A stretch of 9,648 nucleotides of DNA from Clostridiales bacterium (GTDB taxonomy: Bacteria > Bacillota > Clostridia > Lachnospirales > Lachnospiraceae): contig JAATEU010000303.1 of NCBI GenBank assembly GCA_015655565.1, positions 1 to 9,648 on the forward strand, read 5' to 3'. Below are positions 4,725-9,648 of this stretch, piece by piece. The notes under the pieces were generated by a model that ran no database searches, was not told where the DNA came from, and was given only the letters and a program-made list of their open reading frames with translations. How positions within the stretch are numbered: the stretch's first letter is position 1; the number at the start of each line of letters is the position of its first letter. The position numbers and the translations under genes are program-made.

Positions 4725-6977
4725 GTGAAAGTTTTTTTATCAATAAAAAATCAGGATGTCCCAGATAGCGTTTTTCCTATGGAATATCAATTGAAGGCTC
4801 TGGATAAGAAATACGGTGAAACCAAGTACACGATGGTACAAAATAGTACCTGCGTATTACGTGTTTATGAAACAGATCAACCCTGTTTTTCGGTGGGTAG
4901 CAAGCAATTCTATTTGTTTCTGGATGAGAATGCCGATGTAAGTATCACCCGGAACTTTTACGAGTCCATTTGTTCACAGGGATGCTGGGATTTTGTGAAT
5001 CAAATGCTGGTGCTTTTAAGGGATGGGATGAAAAAGGGAAGAATCGGGCTTAGTTTGGAAGAACGGGATAAAGTATTATTTCATTTGGCTGCAATAAACG
5101 AAAAATCACAGGGAAGCGGTCTTACGTTGCGGCAAGTGTACGAAATACTGAAACAACCTTTTAAAGGATACATGACACAAATGTTTTTTGATGATCTGGA
5201 GGCCTATGTTTATAATAAAAGGCTTTATAAACATGCCATAGAGCAGCTTGCAATATTTCGCATAGGAGGCAATTTTAAAAACGGCAAAGGAATGGAATTT
5301 TTGTATCCAAAACGTGAAATTACCTCACCGATCCGATTTTTATTTATTTCCTACGGATCTTTATGGCATCAAGATATATGGAATAATTTGTCTGTTGAGA
5401 CACTGATAGGAGACTTATACGGAGAATTCGGAAATGAAGTGGAGTGCAGCCATATAAGAATATGTGACGTTTCCGAAATACAGGAAGCTCTGGAACTGAT
5501 TCAACGCATAAATCCGGATATTATAGGTTTTAGTATTGAAATAAGGGCATTGCAAATGCATGAAACATTTGAAGGAGCTTATCGGAAAAAGACAGGAGCA
5601 GCAAAGCTTCCCCTCATTATATACGGCAATACGGTACCTACCTATGCCAGTTCGTATTTTGCCGACAATTATGTAACAGAACCGGGACAGTCAATGATTA
5701 TATTGGGATATGGGGAAGAAGGCATAAGACAGGTTATTTTATATAAAAAGAATCAAAGTGATATTTCCGCTATTCCCAATGCCGTATGGAGGGATGATTC
5801 GGGAATAATCAGGTATAACCCTCGCAGGTACGATGCGAACATCGTAATACATCCTCCCGTTCAATTTGAAATAAATACGGGGGTTTCAAATACGCTTGAA
5901 GCTTCCAGAGGATGCAGGTTCAATTGTACATTCTGTTCTCAGGGGCCTCAGAGCAAATGGGATCCGGTACCGATAGACCGTGTCATAAAAAATATAGAAA
6001 TTCTTCTTAGCAGGGGAGTTCATGAACTGGAATTTGTGGATAATGAATTTTTTGGAGGAAGAAGTGACAAGTGGATTGTCAGGGCCTATCAAATCACCGA
6101 TGCAATAAAAAAACTTTCTGAAAAATATAATGTGAAAATTTCATTTCGGATTTTTACCAATCCTCTTATTATTGCCAGGGAAGGTGCTAATAATCTGGAA
6201 ATGAATCATAAGATGAGTGAGTTGCTCCAATATATGAAATCCTGCGGGCTGACCCGGCTCTATATAGGGATTGAATCGGCATCTGAAAATCAAAGGAAAA
6301 GATATAACCGAAGAGACACCATTCAAGATATTATCCTTGCGATAAAAGTAGTAAGGGACCTGGGAATTGCACTGGATGCCGGTTTTATTATGTTTGATCC
6401 GTTAATGGATTTAAATGACATCAAAGAAAACGTGAATTTTTATAAATCATACAATTTAATAGAAACCAATACTTGGCCTCACAGGGAGCTTTGTGTACTG
6501 TTTGACACACCAATGCTGAATATATTGAAAGAAAAAGGATTGATAACAGGTGTGGATTACTATGAACTGGTTTACACCTACAAGTATGCTTCAAAGGAAA
6601 TGGCTGATTTTACAGATACCGTATTGGAATTCGGTGCAAAGACGGGCAAACTTTTTCAGGTGCTGAAATATTCAACCAAGGAGCTTTTTAGTGATGAATT
6701 AAAGCATGAAGCCTTGTTGTTCTCCAGAAAAATGGTGGATGAAAATGCACGTGTTTTTTTGGAACTGATGGAAGAAATGATTAAATGCCTGGAAAAAGGC
6801 TCCGGTGATTATGGAAAATGCCTGGAAAAAGCACAACTATCCATGAAAGAGCTGATTACTGACATAGAAAAAAATCTGGTTATTTACGATAAGAACAGTG
6901 CTCATTATCCCAAATTGGTGAAAAATCTGTATGAGGCGAAAAAACAGTTGGGCATGGCAAGTATAGAACAAATATAA
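4725..6977 (+). CDS. Radical SAM protein with B12-binding-like domain, putative peptide-modifying enzyme
   Basis: A 750-residue cytoplasmic radical SAM protein starting at GTG with AGGAGG 8 nt upstream. Residues 1-195 form an N-terminal domain I do not recognise. Residues about 203-350 resemble a cobalamin-binding Rossmann domain (RFLFISYG ... INPDIIGFSIE ... LPLIIYGNTVPTY ... MIILGYGEEGIRQVI). The cobalamin-ligand motif DxHxxG is not seen, so B12 binding is doubtful. The radical SAM core spans about 385-610 with C397-x3-C401-x2-C404 (CRFNCTFC), which binds a [4Fe-4S] cluster and cleaves SAM. VDNEFFGG and LYIGIESASENQ (513-523) follow as core strands. Residues 610-750 are mostly helical, with no SPASM-type cysteine cluster. 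A 16-nt direct repeat duplicates KCLEK near the C-terminus. The 19-residue peptide gene lies upstream and the GH18 gene starts 29 nt downstream, so all three probably form one operon. Substrate is unknown. Confidence 0.85.
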   Translation: MKVFLSIKNQDVPDSVFPMEYQLKALDKKYGETKYTMVQNSTCVLRVYETDQPCFSVGSKQFYLFLDENADVSITRNFYESICSQGCWDFVNQMLVLLRDGMKKGRIGLSLEERDKVLFHLAAINEKSQGSGLTLRQVYEILKQPFKGYMTQMFFDDLEAYVYNKRLYKHAIEQLAIFRIGGNFKNGKGMEFLYPKREITSPIRFLFISYGSLWHQDIWNNLSVETLIGDLYGEFGNEVECSHIRICDVSEIQEALELIQRINPDIIGFSIEIRALQMHETFEGAYRKKTGAAKLPLIIYGNTVPTYASSYFADNYVTEPGQSMIILGYGEEGIRQVILYKKNQSDISAIPNAVWRDDSGIIRYNPRRYDANIVIHPPVQFEINTGVSNTLEASRGCRFNCTFCSQGPQSKWDPVPIDRVIKNIEILLSRGVHELEFVDNEFFGGRSDKWIVRAYQITDAIKKLSEKYNVKISFRIFTNPLIIAREGANNLEMNHKMSELLQYMKSCGLTRLYIGIESASENQRKRYNRRDTIQDIILAIKVVRDLGIALDAGFIMFDPLMDLNDIKENVNFYKSYNLIETNTWPHRELCVLFDTPMLNILKEKGLITGVDYYELVYTYKYASKEMADFTDTVLEFGAKTGKLFQVLKYSTKELFSDELKHEALLFSRKMVDENARVFLELMEEMIKCLEKGSGDYGKCLEKAQLSMKELITDIEKNLVIYDKNSAHYPKLVKNLYEAKKQLGMASIEQI
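6783..6831 (+). repeat. 16-nt in-frame direct repeat within the radical SAM gene
   Basis: AAATGCCTGGAAAAAG occurs at 6783-6798 and again at 6816-6831, 33 nt apart and in frame. It yields the internal echo KCLEKGSGDYGKCLEKA in the C-terminal helical region. It looks like a recent local duplication. Confidence 0.8.
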
Positions 6978-7006
6978 TGATACCGGCAATATATAAAGGA
7001 GGATTT

Positions 7007-9648
7007 ATGAGACAGTATTTAGAACGTATATTAAATAACCCTTTTCGTTTGCAAAACCCTTATAGCATGAGTGCGATGATTGCCATAGGAATATTTTCAG
7101 GGCTAAGCACCTATGATGTGAATCCGTGGATGATAGGTGTGTTTGTATTATTTCCGGCTGGAGTGATTCCTTTTCTGCTGGGTTTGTTTACATCCTATTC
7201 TTTTTCTGGCTTGTTGTACATTGTGGCGGAACACACTGCATTGAAGGAACAAAAGTTAGAGTTACTTTGCAGTTTTCCGGTTAAAATGGCTTTTAGCGTT
7301 ACGGCTGCTTTGATTTTCTTGAGATATTATCGTAATTTTTTGAAAAATAATCAAATGGAAGAAAAAAGGGATTTCGTTTTTTATGATCCTACCAATGTAC
7401 GTTTAAAACTTTTTACGGTGTGTAAGCGTGTGGTTATGCCCTTGTTTTTTGCTTCTTTACTGTTGTTAGGTATTGGAATATTTACAGGTGGCGGCCATTT
7501 GCCAATGTATAAAGTACCCTTTGCAGGTGATTATGAAAACATACGGCCTGTGGATGTGGAACAATCAATTCTTGCTCCGGCAGCGGAGGAAACTGAGGAA
7601 AAAGAACGCTTGAATAATGAAAAGGAAGATTTGAAAACCTCCGTTGATAGTGATTCTTCAAAAAAGTTTTTTACCTTTTACATGCATGAGTCGAATATGA
7701 GCCAGCTTCATTTGCAGGAAAATATAGAAAACATGGATATTGTCGTTCCCGACTGGTATTCCTTGAATTCAGACGGTACGGTTGCGGAAAGTGTACAAAC
7801 CGAAACAGACGAAATGCTTAAAAAAAACAGCATCAAAATCATGCCCTCCATTAATAATTATATTAATGAAAAATGGGACCCGGAGGCTGTACATAAACTT
7901 CTGACTACGGATTCTGTCAGAAAAAGGTTGATTTATCAACTTTGCACTGAAGCAAAGAACAATGGATATTGGGGAATTAATGTTAATTTTATGGATTTGT
8001 ATCAGGAAGACAGGGATAATTTAACAAGCTTTATAAAGGAGCTGTCTGATGCATTTCATAGTGAGGGATTATATGTTACTCAAAATGTACTTGTAAAAAA
8101 TCCGGCATATAATAGTGAAACCCTGGCCGCTTTCCTGGATTATGTATTAATTGTTATAAATGAGGAGCATGGTATTTCAACGGAATCCGGGCCTATTGCA
8201 TCTTTTGGATGGTCAAAAGAGATAATCGAAACGATAAAAACACCCCTTGAAAAAACCGTAATATCTTTTTCTGGATATGGATACGATTGGGATACAAGCG
8301 GGAATGAAGGTGCAGTTCAGCTTGCGTATTCAGAGGTAATAAACTTCGCGGAGCGGCATGATTTGCGGGTGAATTGGGATCCCGCATCCCGAAATCCATA
8401 CGTGGCGTACAAAGAGAATAAGAAAGAACGTATTATTTGGTTTTTGGATAGTTCTGTTTTTTATAACGTGGTTAAAATGTCTTTTGAAAAAGGGACGGCT
8501 GGAGTAGCCCTTTTACAGTTAGGGACGGAGGATCCGGACATATGGAAGATAACGGAAGATATAAGTGATTTAGAGGATAAGGTACATTTATTAAAGGAAA
8601 GCTCCATGAACATTCAGAAAACCGTATCAGTGGATGATAATGGATTTGTAGAGTATGTAAAAATTGATTATAAATCGCGAGATTTCAAATGGGATGGAAT
8701 GCTGGAAGCCATGGAAAACGCAAAAGAGTCACCTGACAAGGCGAACCGTTTTTTTGCATTCTACACTTCTACCGGGGAAAATGACAGAAAGTCACTGGAA
8801 AAAAATATAGATAACATAGATGTTCTGATTCCCAATTGGTACAGGCTGGAAGAAGAAGGGAATTTAATTATTGAAAAAGAAGCAGGCACAGATAATGTGG
8901 TGCAGGAAAACGGCAAAGACATTATGCCCATGGTTCATAATTATATTGAAGGGGAATGGAACGGTGATGCGGTACATAAAATAATCTCAGATCCTGAACG
9001 GAGAAAGAGATTCATAGAACAATTATATGAGGATATCCTGTCCAACGGATACATTGGAATCAATTTCGATTTTGAAAATGTGAAAGAGGAGGACAAGGAA
9101 TTATGGAGTGCTTTTATTATAGAAGTAAGCGATAAATTCAGCAGAAGCGGTCTGCTGGTTACTCAGGATGTAGCTGTTTATGATGAAGCATTTGATTATC
9201 AGGTGCTGGCAGAATACGAAGATTATTTCTTCTATATGCTATATGATGAGCATAATATTTCTACTGAGCCGTCGTCCATTTCATCCTCCGAATGGGTGTA
9301 CACACTGCTTGACAGTATGGAAATTCCGTCGGAGCAAACTATAGTTTGTATCGGAAATTACGGTTACGATTGGAGTGAATCAGCGGAACATGCTTCCAAA
9401 ACATTGGGCTACGATGAGACCATGACGCTTGCGGCCTCTCATGGCATTTCAATAAAATGGGATACGGTGTCGTGTAATCCTTATTATCAATATGAGGAAG
9501 ACGGGGTTATGCATGAGGTATGGTTTCTGGACGGCACTACCTTTTACAATGACATCCAGCGGGCAGCGCTGACAAATGGTGGTGGTCTCGGTAGCTTCAC
9601 GACACAATTGGCTGCTTTTACGACAGCCCGGCGTAATTTCGGTGCGGC
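7007..9648 (+). CDS. Membrane-anchored tandem GH18-like protein, 3'-partial (first domain degenerate)
   Basis: Open to the window end (880 codons), with ATG 7007 after AAAGGAGG at 4-nt spacing. Residues 1-110 hold two or three hydrophobic segments (22-60 and about 92-107). FVFYDPTNVRLK (123-134) and a membrane helix (about 142-160) match the N-terminus of bacterial proteins that combine GH18, NodB-type deacetylase and GT2 domains. After an acidic linker come two GH18-like barrels, at about 219-515 and 581 onward. In the second, GINFDFEN keeps the catalytic Glu (E690) and MLYDEH (Y746, D747) is intact. In the first, GINVNFMD has N327 and M329 at the catalytic Asp and Glu positions, and INEEH replaces YDEH, so it is probably inactive and may bind glycan. 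From about residue 858 the sequence departs from the expected GFALWRLGSEDP-type end. A beta-1,6- or beta-1,4-linked amino-sugar glycan is a likely ligand (inference). Confidence 0.85.
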   Translation, partial: MRQYLERILNNPFRLQNPYSMSAMIAIGIFSGLSTYDVNPWMIGVFVLFPAGVIPFLLGLFTSYSFSGLLYIVAEHTALKEQKLELLCSFPVKMAFSVTAALIFLRYYRNFLKNNQMEEKRDFVFYDPTNVRLKLFTVCKRVVMPLFFASLLLLGIGIFTGGGHLPMYKVPFAGDYENIRPVDVEQSILAPAAEETEEKERLNNEKEDLKTSVDSDSSKKFFTFYMHESNMSQLHLQENIENMDIVVPDWYSLNSDGTVAESVQTETDEMLKKNSIKIMPSINNYINEKWDPEAVHKLLTTDSVRKRLIYQLCTEAKNNGYWGINVNFMDLYQEDRDNLTSFIKELSDAFHSEGLYVTQNVLVKNPAYNSETLAAFLDYVLIVINEEHGISTESGPIASFGWSKEIIETIKTPLEKTVISFSGYGYDWDTSGNEGAVQLAYSEVINFAERHDLRVNWDPASRNPYVAYKENKKERIIWFLDSSVFYNVVKMSFEKGTAGVALLQLGTEDPDIWKITEDISDLEDKVHLLKESSMNIQKTVSVDDNGFVEYVKIDYKSRDFKWDGMLEAMENAKESPDKANRFFAFYTSTGENDRKSLEKNIDNIDVLIPNWYRLEEEGNLIIEKEAGTDNVVQENGKDIMPMVHNYIEGEWNGDAVHKIISDPERRKRFIEQLYEDILSNGYIGINFDFENVKEEDKELWSAFIIEVSDKFSRSGLLVTQDVAVYDEAFDYQVLAEYEDYFFYMLYDEHNISTEPSSISSSEWVYTLLDSMEIPSEQTIVCIGNYGYDWSESAEHASKTLGYDETMTLAASHGISIKWDTVSCNPYYQYEEDGVMHEVWFLDGTTFYNDIQRAALTNGGGLGSFTTQLAAFTTARRNFGA
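9578..9648 (+). other. Terminal segment that departs from the GH18 family pattern
   Basis: The frame stays open, but after FYNDIQRAALTN (ending at 9577) the translation becomes GGGLGSFTTQLAAFTTARRN. The first GH18 domain in the same protein continues here as GTAGVALLQLGTEDPDIW, and the family expects a similar strand and LG-EDP motif. The composition is also more GC-rich. This may be a divergent end, a frameshift, or an assembly join. Confidence 0.4.

Noticed and set aside
5886..6326. Minus-strand ORFs inside the radical SAM gene
   Set aside because: Antisense shadows of conserved core-domain coding sequence.
8193..8399. Minus-strand 68-codon ORF inside the GH18 gene
   Set aside because: Antisense to the first GH18 domain, with no ribosome site.

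Overview
The window reads as low-GC Firmicutes DNA, most likely from a Clostridia-class anaerobe (Lachnospiraceae-like or cellulolytic-clostridium-like; this is inference). The reasons are AT-rich intergenic DNA, strong AAGGAGG-type ribosome binding sites, GTG and TTG starts, an LplC-type sugar permease, an ECF sigma factor with a DUF4367-like membrane partner, and a membrane-anchored GH18 protein of a multidomain exopolysaccharide family. No tRNA, rRNA, CRISPR array or transposase is visible.

Layout. Bases 1 to about 168 are relatively GC-rich, hold no recognisable gene, and abut a 5'-truncated ABC permease gene (178-822). Convergent to it is a complete rarA-type AAA+ ATPase gene (898-2214, minus), with a TTG start, its own promoter and a leader of about 180 nt. 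A divergent promoter region (2215-2665) then drives a two-gene stress-type unit: an ECF-like sigma factor (2666-3208) overlapping a single-pass anti-sigma-like protein (3198-3875), closed by a strong intrinsic terminator (3882-3924). Next comes a small secreted protein (4077-4505) with a possible 25-codon ORF just upstream of it.

The most interesting part is 4516-9648. A 10-bp perfect inverted repeat pairs an exact copy of the 16S anti-Shine-Dalgarno tail (CACCTCCTTA) with a near-perfect Shine-Dalgarno (AAGGAGGTGAT). That site serves a 19-codon ORF encoding MFREDCVPKMWIAATSCLN. It is followed by a 750-residue radical SAM protein with a degenerate cobalamin-binding-like domain and an unrecognised N-terminal domain, then by a large membrane-anchored protein with two tandem GH18-like domains that runs off the window. 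The first GH18 domain has lost its catalytic residues and the second keeps them. I propose a leaderless short-peptide modification locus (RiPP-like) attached to a cell-surface glycan gene. The peptide, the sequestered ribosome binding site and the gene order are seen directly; the biosynthetic function is inferred.

Both extreme ends (about 1-168 and about 9578-9648) stop matching the gene families they border, so contig-end chimerism or rearrangement should be considered before interpreting them.
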